Positions 1 through 10,921 of a DNA stretch of 64,000 nt are shown piece by piece. Each line of letters begins with the position of its first letter. Positions within the stretch are counted from its first letter, which is position 1. The translations under genes were made by a program, and so were the position numbers. The stretch comes from Ephydatia muelleri. Taxonomy: Eukaryota > Porifera > Demospongiae > Spongillida > Spongillidae. The notes beneath the pieces were generated by a model that made no database searches, had not been told where the DNA came from, and saw only the letters and a list, made by a program, of their open reading frames with translations. The stretch is from NCBI GenBank assembly GCA_013339895.1, contig JABACO010000015.1, forward strand, positions 2,985,741 to 3,049,740. Reading direction: 5' to 3'.

Positions 1-458
1 GTGCCTAGTAGGAGTCTCATTTATGCCTGGGAGTCATTTATGCCTCTGACACCGGCATTCTATTCTGTGTTCTTACTTTGACTGTTCAACAGCACAAGTT
101 ATTGGTTGTGCATGTTGTGACATTTGAACTGTGAGTGCACCAGATTGTAAGTGTAAAGCTTTCCTGTCCAACTATCTTAATATAATTCATCTCCTTTGTT
201 TGACTGTGCCATAGAAGTGATTATGTAGGGACAGCTGCTAAGTATTCAGCACCCCACATGTTAGCATTGCTGATAATGTGACAGCTGTCATAAGAGTGAT
301 ATCACAAATAGATCAGGCAAAGTGAGCAGGTGCCTCTGTGCCAAGGGATGGTGATTGTACATGGACCAATGTTGTCTGTGTGTCATGTGTGTAAGGGAGA
401 AAGGGAGTAAGTTTAGAAATAATATGCAACACTGCAAATTATATGCAAGTAAAATCAT

Positions 459-3400
459 TTACCAAATGTGGTCTTCTTTTAAACAGATACGTAGTTGCTG
501 CATCATCCAGTCTCTAAACTTGTTTACATTGATACAACTGATTAGTTGATTGCTCTTTATGGATTTAAAGTTTTGATGAAACCTTCCTGGTTGCATATGA
601 AAGTTGCCATTTTGTACAAGTTCAGTGACAAGTTTGCTTAGGTCTTCATCAGAGTGTCGTGTGTGTGCCTTTGTTATGACTGTTCCTGTCATTGCATCAA
701 AATTGGTAATAATTTCTGAAAGAGGACCCAATGCTTTTCCAATATTAGATATTGCACTGGGAGTTTTGTTTGCACCAAGATGTGAAATAGCATCCTTGCA
801 TAGCCGGTTCAAATGTTCCATATAGAGATCAGCAGAAATATTGCACCCTGTTTTCCCATGTACACTAACAAATCGTCCCCAAAGCATTTGAGCAGCATAC
901 TGAGGAGGCAGTGTGTAGTAGTACGATGCCAATAACTGCAAGGCTTCAATGCAATAGTTCTTGTGACCTGTTCCATGAAACAGAAGAAAGAAGAACTTCC
1001 TACATATAAGAACGTGAAGGCCATCACCCTCTCGAACTGCATCCTTGAACTCAAGGTAAAGAAGACCCAATGACATAACTTCCGTGGTATACTTCAGTAT
1101 ATGGTCAGAACCATCCTTATCAGCTCTATATGGATAGCTTATATTAATGAATTTGCTGCATATTGACATTGCTAGTGAATCAAGAGCAGCCTGCTGATCT
1201 GAAGGAAGTGTAGAGGATGAAAAGTTTAGCAGAAGTCTGATCCATTGCTAACACCAACAGAATGCAGTGCTGCTGCAATTACATGACTTGATGTTACCAG
1301 CTCCAAAAAGTCCTCACATGCATTCATGTCCTTCTTGACATCCTTACTAACATTTCTTCTGTTGATGAGGATCTTAAGTTGGAAAGAGTACCGACATCCA
1401 GAGTTGAGGTTGTTTGTACAAATGTGACCATACAACCTGAAAGATGACCTGGAATAAAATGTTATATGTTATTGAACTCACCTGCATAAAACACATTTTT
1501 GTGTGCCAGTCTTCTACAACACGAATGAATGCATCCAGTCGCATTCTACCATTATCAGAGTTTCTGCGGATACTCTGGCTGCCTCGCACTCTGGCTGCAG
1601 TGACCTGGCCACCACCAATCATTATTTGACAAAAGTGATCTATCTCTATGTAACTTCTGGTTCTCCACTTGGGTCTTCAGGGTCCTCAAACTGTTGAATT
1701 GTTCTGATAGAAGGAACATACACATCATGTCATCCAACTTATTCTCATTCTTTAATAATACTCCCAGTGGGACCTGTAATAAGGTGAGAACAAGGTAAGA
1801 AGTCAGGTGTTTTTTTTTTAAATATAAAGGCATACCACTTCAGACTTCTTTGACATAGCAACAGAGTATGGGTGATGAATATGCTGTAGTACCATGGAAG
1901 ACAGGTGGCTAATACCGGGAATGTGCTTCACTAGTATTCTCATCATCAGTGTACAGAAGTTCGCTTCCAAGGTTTGACGGTCTTCAGGTGATGCTAAAAA
2001 AAATGTTAACATCTATTTCTTTGGAAGTGACAAGTGGCATTTCAGGTGATAAGTCACTGACATCCACTCCATCCCTCACTGCATATGAATGAAAGTAATG
2101 TAAAGAAGTGGACTGATGATTATGTCGCATATCTTGAGGTCTGACTGTCTTCCCCAACTATGCAAAAGCCACACCATCCAATGGTGGGGTCACTGTCCTT
2201 CTCAGATGCAGATACTGTCTCTGAAGAAGGTTGATCTGTCAGACTTTTCTCAGAGCCAGAAAGTGTACATTCATCTGCACAATGAACATTTGTCATTATA
2301 CATTAATCTGAATTACTATAACCAAATGCCCTACCAGAATATCTTTCTGACAAAGGTGAATGAACAGGATGAGATGGGATAGGACTATTTCCACAAAACA
2401 GTTCACCTCCTATAATACATGAACAGATGAAAACATAGTATGACTGAGAAATGGTACAAGTGAAGAACGTTTGGGCACCAACACTGATGATTCATCAATT
2501 GAAAGATGAAGCACTTTTTTTTATCATTAGGTGATTCCAACTGCATGCTGAATGGAGACATATTTGGACGTTGTGGTGAATTTGTCTCTGATGAATCACT
2601 TTGTGAACTTGAATCTGAATAAGGTGACACAGTAACTTCAAGTGGCTGAGGGAAGGGGACATCAGATTCACTTCCATACTCAAAAGAGTTATCTAATCCT
2701 CCAAACTGCATTCGAGCAACTGAACTCTATAAAAAGAAGACCACATCAATAGCACACAACTAGTAACCTGATTTGTTGAAATGGTAGGTTTAAGGCTGTT
2801 CACCCAATCCAGAACACGTTGGTCATGGTTTTCTCCCATCTGGTCTATGATACGCCTTGTCATGAAAGTTGACAAACAGACTCCTAGCCTTGTCATGAAA
2901 GTTGACAAACAGACTCCTAGCTTCTGCAGCCTGTTGTACACCTATTTAACCATTACAAAATGCAATTTGAACTGTATCAATGATAACAAGCTCACCTGCT
3001 CTGCGGCATGCCCTAAATACAAAACAATGGACACATAACTTTGCACAGATGTACAGCGCTTACGTGTTGCAGCAAGCATTGCGGCACACATGACCATGAC
3101 GAACTTCTTTCTAGTACTGCTTTGAGGAATGCAGAACTGATGTAACTCAACCAGTGTAGGAGCTTTGTTTTTCATTGTGTAGTATAAGCCATCCCATGAG
3201 AAGTTCCTTAACAAGCTCACATCTTTCATCATAAAGTCTGGACTTGCCAACAGAATCATCATCTCAGCTCACAACATTCTACACAGTTCTCGAAGCATGG
3301 ATCGTTTCAATGTTTGGTTGTGAGAAGCAAGCCTCATAAATGCATTGCTTGAATTGCAGCCTAAAGACTTTCCAAGAGCTTCTTTGGAAGGAGACAAGGT

Positions 3401-3810
3401 GTAAGTCTTTTTGTAGCCTGACTGCGTAACAACCTAGCAAGATAATAGATATTAAATGCGTACAGTATAAATGGATGCAGATAAACTAACCACTTTCACT
3501 GCAGCTGCGTGCTCAGTTGGCGTAGTGTTTCTTTTTGTACCGCTGCTCTCAAGTGTGGTGGGATCATTGGCTCGTTCTGAAAGCTTTGCATGAGTAAACT
3601 CTTCAAAGATGAACACTTTTCAACAGTACGATAACACGTCAAACACACATAGCCTTCCACAAACTTTTTTCGCGCATCTTCATGGTCCCAACCTGACTGC
3701 ATAGCTAGATCCACCAATTTGTTGATGCAGCAATTCGTCGACAGCGCTCCAAGCTTCTTTCTGTTCTTTCGTTGCAGACCAGGGGTTGAGCATACTTTGC
3801 AGCGGTTCAT
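459..3810 (-). pseudogene. Decayed multi-exon DUF6589-type gene
   Basis: Exons read from 3810 downward. Exon 1 (M at 3810) has a Cys-rich start (MNRCKVC, later CLTCYRTVEKC). Next come about 3432-2996, 2941-2768, an acidic Ser-rich exon from 2726, pieces near 2380 and 2290, about 1985-1830, 1770-1440, 1417-1255 and a last exon 1198-459. Introns 2942-2995 and 1199-1254 have clean GT/AG ends and preserve phase. Recognisable family features are LYLGHAAEQ-VYNRLQKLG, the HIHHPYSVAMSKKSEVV and PLGVLLKNENKLDDM stretches, GGGQVTAARVRG (family usually GGDQLT), VVEDWH, INRRNV and a C-terminal MEHLNRLCKDAISHLG region. These match my knowledge of DUF6589 proteins, which are widespread in sponges and cnidarians and have no firm function. 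Breaks: an in-frame TGA at 3269-3271 and frame changes near 1650-1700 and 1390-1400. Likely a pseudogene; the family call is fairly secure, minor exon edges are not. Confidence -1.
2855..2920 (-). repeat. 33-bp in-frame tandem duplication in the DUF6589 gene
   Basis: Two identical 33-bp copies (2855-2887 and 2888-2920) lie inside one exon and duplicate the 11 residues LGVCLSTFMTR. The frame is kept and no base differs, so the event is recent relative to the other lesions of this gene. Confidence -1.
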
Positions 3811-3985
3811 CGTAATTAAGTTGAGTGGTTGCGAATTAATTTGTGTGAGCACGGACATTATGTAATCTAAATATAGATGTAAACTTCTGTTGTCAAAAAT
3901 CAGGGACGCTGGAACAAACATGTTCGACGATATTCCCAGACTCACCTGTCGTAGTGTTTATACTGTAAGCGATAAACGCTTACGT
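3811..3985. other. Upstream flank of the DUF6589 gene
   Basis: The reading frame stays open upstream of M3810 to 3945, but the family normally begins near the MNRCKVC motif. I therefore treat this stretch as 5' flank. No TATA box or other promoter element is obvious. Confidence -1.
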
Positions 3986-3991
3986 CAAGCA

Positions 3992-4074
3992 TGCGTGCGT
4001 GTGTGTGTGCGTACATGTGTATGTGTGTGTCACACACGCATGCACACACACGCACACAACACATACATATACGC

Positions 4075-4108
<34 letters not shown>

Positions 4109-4135
4109 GTAAGCACACGCACACACACACACACA
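3992..4135. repeat. Compound GT/CA microsatellite
   Basis: A GT-rich tract passes into CA-rich tracts through 'tgtgtgtcacacac', so the region is partly self-complementary. Open frames on both strands here are products of the dinucleotide repeat, not genes. Confidence -1.
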
Positions 4136-4614
4136 GGAGCAGTGTAACCCCACCATAGAAGCTGGCAAGTCAGCCCATGTGCCTTAGAAGACTGTTGCAT
4201 GTCACCACATACCGTCACAAATTCCTAATTAACCTCTCGATTATAACAAAGATATGTAATTATTGCATCTGATTGGTTTCCCAATATTCTGGCTACTTAC
4301 CCGTAGCGGTGATGTAATCCACCGACAGCTGTGTAACTTTGGGGACTACTGCTGCCAAGAAAAGCATGAAGGTAACAATTTGTATATCAATATAACCATT
4401 CAATCACTATTCAATATCACTTGGCAGGATGACAATATTGTTTGAAGGTAGAGTTCACCCTGAAGTTGCAATGCCTTTTTGGAAGCTGCAGTTCAATATT
4501 AACTACAAGTCTGCTATCTTTGTTGTCAGTGCACAAGGTTGCTGGGTGTACTGTTGTTTGATTTATTAATTTGATATGCATTACGGAATAATTGCACACA
4601 ATCAAAAATTATCT

Positions 4615-4782
4615 CACTGTTTTTAATTAAAAGAATGCAGGTCAATCCATAAAAATAGTGACGAGCACTCTTTAAAAGAGTGATCGTCAATCCATAAAAA
4701 AGAGTGACACGCAATCTTCACTCTTAACATAGGATTCACTCCTGATTAGGATTGACGTTCACCCTTTTTTTTTTTTACAGTG
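4615..4782. mobile_element. Small MITE with CACTGT termini
   Basis: About 168 bp bounded by CACTGTTTTTAA on the left and TTTTTTACAGTG on the right, which are inverted complements. Inside are repeated GAGTG/CACTC motifs (actctttaaaagagt). No clear target duplication was found. The rest of 4200-5200 shows nothing I can assign. Confidence -1.
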
Positions 4783-5212
4783 TAAGAAAAGGATTCACGA
4801 AAGAACATGGAACGTTTCAATGGACTAGAAATCAATTGTGCAGTTGATCTAACGTTCACAAGAACTCATTAAAAGTGTACTATGTTGTACTGAATAGATG
4901 CGTTTGTGTCAGTGGCTCATCAATGCATGGTCTATTTTGTGAACATGGAGAATGCATTGACCCGCAGTATATTTCTGTACAGTGTTCTGCCTCTGTAGAT
5001 CAATTGGACAATTTGTTCAGTGCAGTTTGACCAAGTGAAATGCATAATGTCTGATTGTCAGCTAGCTGACAGAGTGCATGATCAATGTGCTTGTAACGTA
5101 ACAGTTGCAGTACCTTTAGAGCTATATGCACAAATAAACCAAAGGAATTCCTCTAAGCTCACCACCACCTAAAGGGACAAGAAATGAAAAGAGAACCATT
5201 TCTCCTTTCACA

Positions 5213-5984
5213 TTGTCACCCACAATTTGTCTGCAGATCTATGTGGTGCGTCCTACCTCCCCAGCCAGAATAACTCCTGATACATTGAGCTACCTGGAAG
5301 CTGGAGCTATGTGTACAATAATTTACTGTCTAAGAAGTCTCATTCTGTTCCATGGAATAGCCAAGCCCACATTTATAGCCAATACTTTAGTAGCAGAGCC
5401 AATTGCAATGTTTGAGATGCCTGCCTTCTGCAATCGAGATCTGTGTGTGCACCTCGGTTCTCCATCAGGGCAAATGGTTACTGAGCTGTCCGTCCTCAGA
5501 GCAGCAACTGATGACACACTGTGGTTGATGCTGCTACCCATGCCACTGCACGACACACCTCGTGCAGGCCAGCTTACCACATGGCAGTTCAAGCCCTGGG
5601 CTGTGATAGAATGTTTGAACACACTAACACTTCCACCATTGGCAATGTGACTGTCAGGACTGACAGTCACATTGTCAATGGTGGGTAGGGCTCATATGAG
5701 AAGGGGCAATATTTAAACGATGCACAATGAGTTTGTTTGTCTGGTTGATGACCTCTGCCAACTGTACGCTTTGTGACATGACCTTGGCACTGACATTGAA
5801 TGATGTTGCTGACAAATAGTAAGCACCTTATACCCTTCATCTGTATGTACTTCTCAGACAAACGGTGCCAGTCCACACCTATGGTGCACTCCTCTGCATT
5901 GAATGATGACAGCAGTGGCAAAACGTCCAGGTGCACTTGAGCCTTATCAAATGTTGATGCTAAAAAGCAATTTGCAAATACCAT
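5213..5984. other. Unrecognised open frames (5213-5650 +; 5323-5670 and 5667-5984 -)
   Basis: Three moderately long frames of 145, 115 and 105 codons overlap here. None matches a family I know, and there is no signal peptide or membrane segment. The two minus-strand frames abut at the palindrome at 5633-5684. The + and - frames cover the same DNA, so at most one is real. Possibly an exon of an old mobile element. Confidence -1.
5633..5684. repeat. Near-perfect 52-bp palindrome
   Basis: Arms 5633-5657 and 5660-5684 are inverted complements with one mismatch, separated by 2 bases (GA). It could form a tight hairpin or cruciform. Confidence -1.
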
Positions 5985-6333
5985 AGCACTCCTTTTTGTG
6001 TTTCCCCTTCATCAGCCTGTCTACGTTACTGTGGTACATTTGGCAATCAATGTCTGTATATGTTCATGCAATGATCACCACATGCCTCGTTTATTCATAA
6101 GATACACTTGTGTTTTTTCTGTAGACAGAAAATTTGGCGACAGATGACATCCATCAAATCTTTAGCTAGCGTGCCTTTGGCTTACAAAAACACTAGTCTT
6201 ACCTCCTAATGTTGTGCAGGAGGGCTGCAGTATCGGATTTTGTCCCTGCGCGCCCTACCGAAATAGTGCCGGATGGCCTTATAAGCACTGCTTGCTCATA
6301 CAGTTGATACGCAATTTGAAGAGTGCGTGTTCG

Positions 6334-6391
6334 TTATAAATAAAAGGGAATAAAGTGTTATGTCATTATAAATAAAAGGGAATAAAGTGTT
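6334..6391. repeat. 32-bp tandem duplication
   Basis: The unit beginning TTATAAATAAAAGGG occurs at 6334-6365 and again, for 26 bp, from 6366. Sequence from 6400 to 6950 is AT-rich and shows no gene. Confidence -1.
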
Positions 6392-6950
6392 GTGTTGTAT
6401 TTGACTTTGATGTATATTTATAACTGCTGTTCTAAGTTGTGAGCGTTTAAACATAGGGTGGCTGTAATGAAGTGTTTCTTCACAATTATTTAGATAGGTA
6501 CCGTAATATTCTAATTACAAACCCCTGATAAGTGGTCAAAATATTTTTGGGGCTGTGTTAAATTTTCAACAAGATAATCATTATCATTATGGATATAGAT
6601 ACAAAGAGAAGTGTAATGAATAAATGAATAACAATTCATAAAGTAGGTATATAGGAACAGCAATTGAAGGTACATTCATCATCAAGACCCATACATGTAT
6701 AATATGAATATGAATTAAAATTAAATTCAATAAATAATGTGCAATTTTAGTGTGACAAATTGGGGCATTGCATGAGGGGGAGCAACATGGGCTACACAAC
6801 GGTGTACTTACCTGTGATGGCAGGGTAAGTGGGTAGGCTGGCAGAACAATCTGAGTGGGGACAGTGATAACATCAAAGTGACAAAGCTATACATTAAATT
6901 GAGAGCCTACCATTTTCCTGTGAATCAGGTAAAATGCTCAATGTCTAATG

Positions 6951-7357
6951 TCCTGGGCTTCATCCCGGAGGTACGATTGTACACCTAGATGTACAGACAT
7001 TCAGAATAGCGCCACTTTGTTACTATGCACCAGAACTGAAATCCAACAGCACATGCACATTTGTCATGCATTTTTAGCTCTTGGCTGAAATAGGGTCTTG
7101 TTCCTTCTAAAAACTTCTAACCATGCAAGTCCTCTGAGGTGTGCCAGGCATACACAAGGCGTGCACTTTGGCAAACTGATTAGAAGATTTTAGAAGGAAC
7201 AAGACCTTACCTATTTCAGCCAAGAGCTAAAAATGCATGACAAATGTGCATGTGCTGTTGGATTTCAGTTCTGCATGGTGCACAGTAACAAAGTGGCGCT
7301 ATTCTGAATATCTGTACATCTAGGTGTACAATCGTATCCCCCAGGATGACCCCAGGA
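6951..7357. mobile_element. Fold-back element, arms about 170-178 bp
   Basis: Arms 6951-7120 and 7180-7357 are long imperfect inverted copies around a 59-bp spacer. For example the left arm TGTACACCTAGATGTACAGA matches the complement of the right arm near 7310-7330. The element abuts the 3' end of the Death-domain exon at 7364. No coding capacity. It is best described as a fold-back MITE; no family is assigned. Confidence -1.
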
Positions 7358-7363
7358 CTGCAG

Positions 7364-7651
7364 TCTGATGTGAATTGAGAACTTTTCACTAGCTTGTAAG
7401 CCACACCCTCTGCTCCAACAGCTCTCAGGGTATCAGCCAGGTCTTCAGTGGTGGGGAGAGGGTGGCCCATTTGAGCCATCTGTGCAGCATTTCCTGGAAG
7501 TAGTCACTTTGCTGGGTCAGCCCTGAGGTGGAGATAATCTCCTTGGTCTGAACGTGGGTCATCTTCAGTGCACTCGCAATGTCGACCTTCCAGTGTGGCG
7601 TAGCACTCTTTATGAAGGTATAGAGTTCTGGGCATAGCACGTGTTTCATAT
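7364..7651 (-). pseudogene. Death-domain exon, copy A (broken)
   Basis: Homologous to the intact exons at 20785-21107, 49050-49372 and 62570-62892. The acceptor TTATTACAG is preserved, although the frame is lost. Relative to them it lacks 12 bp (the EDGD codons after LCPE), has 3 extra bases after HWK, and has lost about 10 bp after LKWA, which shifts the frame. The helix-rich Death-domain core (ALKMTHVQTK, GLTQQSDYFQEMLHRWL) is still readable. The matching first-exon end is at 11977-12006, across an intron swollen by minisatellite and transposons. Death domains mediate homotypic protein contacts in apoptosis and innate immune signalling; here the product would not fold. Confidence -1.
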
Positions 7652-7818
7652 CTGTAATAATGGTTATGACAAACTCGTATATGCATGCAGCACAGCAACA
7701 TAAACGCGACAGCACGATACACGGCACTCCACTGGGAAGGTCCTACATGTACTTTGCTTCGAAATGTTATGGTCTTTGATGTAGCCGCAACTAGACTACT
7801 TTAAGTTGTACCCCACCC

Positions 7819-9337
7819 CAGGGGCGGATTTGGGGGGCGGGGGGGGGGGGGGGGGGCCAGGGGGTCCGGACCTCCCTTTTCCTATATGAAGAATGACGTG
7901 TAATCTATGCAGCGTTCTGCATGTTACCGTCCTTGGATTTGCAAGATTGCACATCGTTCTAGCCAAGCGGGGTCTATATCGATCTAAATAAATCCTCCTA
8001 CATGTGTATTAAAACGAAATATTTAATCGCGCGATCGATCGAATGGTGCGTGTGAGCAAGGAATTGAGGTAAGCGATCAAAAGACGCGAATGGGATGGAT
8101 CTAATACTATAGTATAACATTGATTGATTGATTGATTGATTGCATACATATAAACACACATACATATGCAAAAAGGCAAGTAGTGGCACAATGTGTACGT
8201 GCACTTACAAACTGCCTAAACATGGGAGGGATATAACGTACAAAAGGGTGATAGGTCAACAGATCTAAGTCGGGTACGAAAAACTGTAATGTTCAATGAA
8301 GTGACAACATCATGGGGTAAGTGGTTTCATATAGGTATCACACGTTCAGTGAAACAATGCGCTCGGAATGCATGATGGGGTAAATGTTTGGATCGCAGGA
8401 TACAAGGATGACCTCGGGGATGGAATAAGACCTGGCCGGTTTGGTGAAAAAACTCTCAATAGGTAAATCAACCAGGTTATTATAGCTCTTGTAGCACATG
8501 ACAAGGTCGTAGAATACTCTCCTGTACTCTAAGGACTGTAAACCCAGGTTCGCAAGGCGATCATCATAATCCATATATGGTATACCAGCACGTTTGAGTA
8601 TGGCACGAGTGAAAAATCTCTGAACGCGTTCAATACATTGAATATCTTTATGGAACCAGGGATTCCAAACTTGGGTACTACTTTCCAGAAGGGGACGAAT
8701 ATACACCTTGTATAGACGCATAAGGAGAGACACATCGTTAGAATGAAAGCATTTTAAGAGAAGACAGCTCCTATTGAAAGCAATATTTGAGCAGTGCTTA
8801 AGATCTGAATTCAAACACACCCCAAGATCTCTTAGAAATGATACGAATTGCAAAAGAATACCAGAAAGTGAGAAAGGTGAAGTAGGCTCATAACAATGAG
8901 AACCAAAGGAAATGACAGAGCACTTGGAATAAGCAACAGTCAGTTGCCATGTCTTGGACCATGAACAAAATTGATTTAAGGATTGCATAAGTGGTGTATT
9001 TTGATTTTCAGTATAACCAAGATACAGTTTTGTGTCATCGGCAAAGATTTTAATGCCAGCTGGAGAGTGGACATGGTTAGGAAGGTCATTGACATATATC
9101 AGAAACAAGAGAGGGCCAAGGACAGAACCCTGAGGTACACCACTGGTGATGGATTTAGGAGATGATACATCAAGTCCTACATATACGCATTGTGTGCAGT
9201 CGTTTAAAAAGGCTCTTATCCACTGAAGTAAGTTTGATTTAAAGCCATAAGCCTCACGCCCCTTCCCGTACTCTCCCCCAGTTGTGAATATATTTATCAG
9301 ACCTCCCCCCTTTCGCAAAATCCTGGATCCGCCCCTG
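7819..9337. mobile_element. hAT-like non-autonomous element with nested LINE
   Basis: The ends are CAGGGGCGGATTTGGGG (7819) and the complement of CAGGGGCGGATCCAGGA (ending 9337), a terminal inverted repeat typical of hAT elements. A run of G follows the left end. Both sides carry CACCC directly outside the ends, a possible remnant of the target duplication. The same locus without the insert is seen in the paralogous intron near 54140-54150. A LINE fragment fills most of the interior. No transposase remains. Confidence -1.
8119..9252 (-). mobile_element. 5'-truncated Jockey/CR1-type LINE fragment (RT)
   Basis: Minus-strand frame down to 8338 with reverse-transcriptase motifs [20 protein letters not shown] and FADDTKLYLG, then thumb sequence (YIRPLLESSTQVWNPW, RAGIPYMDYDDRLANLG). 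Below 8338 is a 3' UTR ending in five TTGA/TGAT repeats at 8119-8141, which look like the LINE's own 3' tail. The endonuclease and fingers are missing. It is almost identical to the copy at 45746-47027, so the insertion is young. It sits inside the hAT-like element, which must be older. Confidence -1.
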
Positions 9338-9367
9338 CACCCATGAGTTGATTATGTACATAGACCC

Positions 9368-9927
9368 GCACCCTCGATGACGTACTACCAGCACCCTCGA
9401 TGACATACTACCAGCACCCTCGATGACGTACTACCAGCACTCTCGATGACGTACTACCAGCACCCTCGATGCCGTACTACCAGCACCCTCGAATCTATGG
9501 TACTACCAGCACCCTCGAATCTATGGTACTACCAGCACCCTCGATGACGTACTACCAGCACCCTCGATGACGTACTACCAGCACCCTCGATGACGTACTA
9601 CCAGCACTCTAGATGACGTACTACCAGCACCCTCGATGACGTACTACCAGCACCCTCGAATCTATGGTACTACCAGCACCCTCGATGATGTACTACCAGC
9701 ACCCTCGATGACGTACTACCAGCACTCTCGATGACGTACTACCAGCACTCTCGATGATGTACTACCAGCACCCTCGAATCCATGGTACTACCAGCACTCT
9801 CGAATCTATGGTACTACCAGCACTCTCGATGACGTACTACCAGCACCCCCAATGACGTACTACCAGCACTCTCGATGACATACCAACCAGCACTCTCGAT
9901 GACATACCAACCAGCACTCTCGATGAT
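9368..9927. repeat. 23-bp minisatellite, first block
   Basis: Roughly 24 tandem units of consensus CACCCTCGATGACGTACTACCAG or its reverse complement, with variants GCCG, GATG and a longer form containing CGAATCTATGG. The array belongs to the intron of Death-domain copy A and is split from the second block by a LINE fragment. Confidence -1.
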
Positions 9928-10921
9928 GGGGCATCTGTATCAATAACCTTGAAGTCAAATAGCGCCTCTGCCTGAGATTGCCAAACACTACGTACTCCCA
10001 AATCCAGCCTCAGTCCTGAGTCACCTACTTTTGTTTCTGCCTCTCTAACAATTGGCTCTCTGACTGTGTCCACACCTGTGCGGCAATATCTCCAATGCAA
10101 TCTCTGATCTCATTATGTCTCTGGATAACTAGGCCACCAACCTTACAGTCAAGAGCATGTTGCAATGTTAATGAGGCTCACACTTTGAAGGTAGGTCTAT
10201 CGGGTCACGCATATAACGAACCGCCAACCCATCTCTAAATTGAGCTGGAGACAGGTCAAAGTGACAGGTAGCGATTGGAAGGACAGATAACCATGCTGAT
10301 GTTTTGCCAGAAATAGCTCTTTGATGTGAACTGCATTAAAATACTGTCAAGTACAGATTGGTAAGTCTCTTCCTTGATGTTAACATGGTGTTTTCTAGCA
10401 GCCCGAAGAGTCTCTAAATGTTGTGCTGGATCAAAGACAACAACTCCTTTCACTGCTTCAACTAACACTTCAGTTCCTTGTCTGGATGTCTGGTAAGCTA
10501 AAGTTGCTGTCTTGGTGGGGTCAAAAATCCCTATTCCTGCTAGAGATGTTGGTAAAGCAAACAAAGCCTCCTCTGCTTCATTGACACCTGCACCAAGCAT
10601 AGCTGGAATAAATTGCTTCTTGATCTTCTTATTGAGTGGTGTAAAAGCATCTGCGCAGACTGGTACAACTCTCTGGAGGAAGTCCCATTCACACTGCAAA
10701 GACATTGTCAAAGATGCAAATGCTGCCTGGGGTGCCTTGACAGCAGCTTGGGACAATTTATCCACACAGTCTACCCAAACATCAACCTTTTCTCTGACAA
10801 TTTGCGCTCAATATTCTATTTCACCAACCACACCTCCAAGAAAGCGATGCACAGTAACGACTTTCACTCCCACATTTTGAAAGGTTCTCTTGGCAATTTC
10901 CACATACTTCTACCACACTCT
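9928..10921 (-). mobile_element. LINE fragment: RT C-terminus, zinc knuckle, endonuclease-like region
   Basis: The minus strand reads VHRFLGGVVGEIEY (a TGA follows), then a 169-codon open piece 10765-10256 (WVDCVDKLSQAAV, LFALPTSLAGIGIFDP). After that comes a degraded segment with ALDCKVGGLVIQRHNEIRD and LDLGVRSVWQSQAEALFDFK. This order (RT thumb, Cys/His knuckle, 'RHNEIRD', then LD...W...FD) is what I know from a cnidarian/sponge retroelement family with a restriction-like endonuclease. It differs from the LINE at 13851. It is inserted within the 23-bp array, whose units flank it on both sides. Confidence -1.

Noticed and set aside
3269..3271. TGA in the DUF6589-type gene as a selenocysteine codon
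   Set aside because: No reason from the family, no SECIS-like structure noticed, and other frame breaks exist in the same gene.
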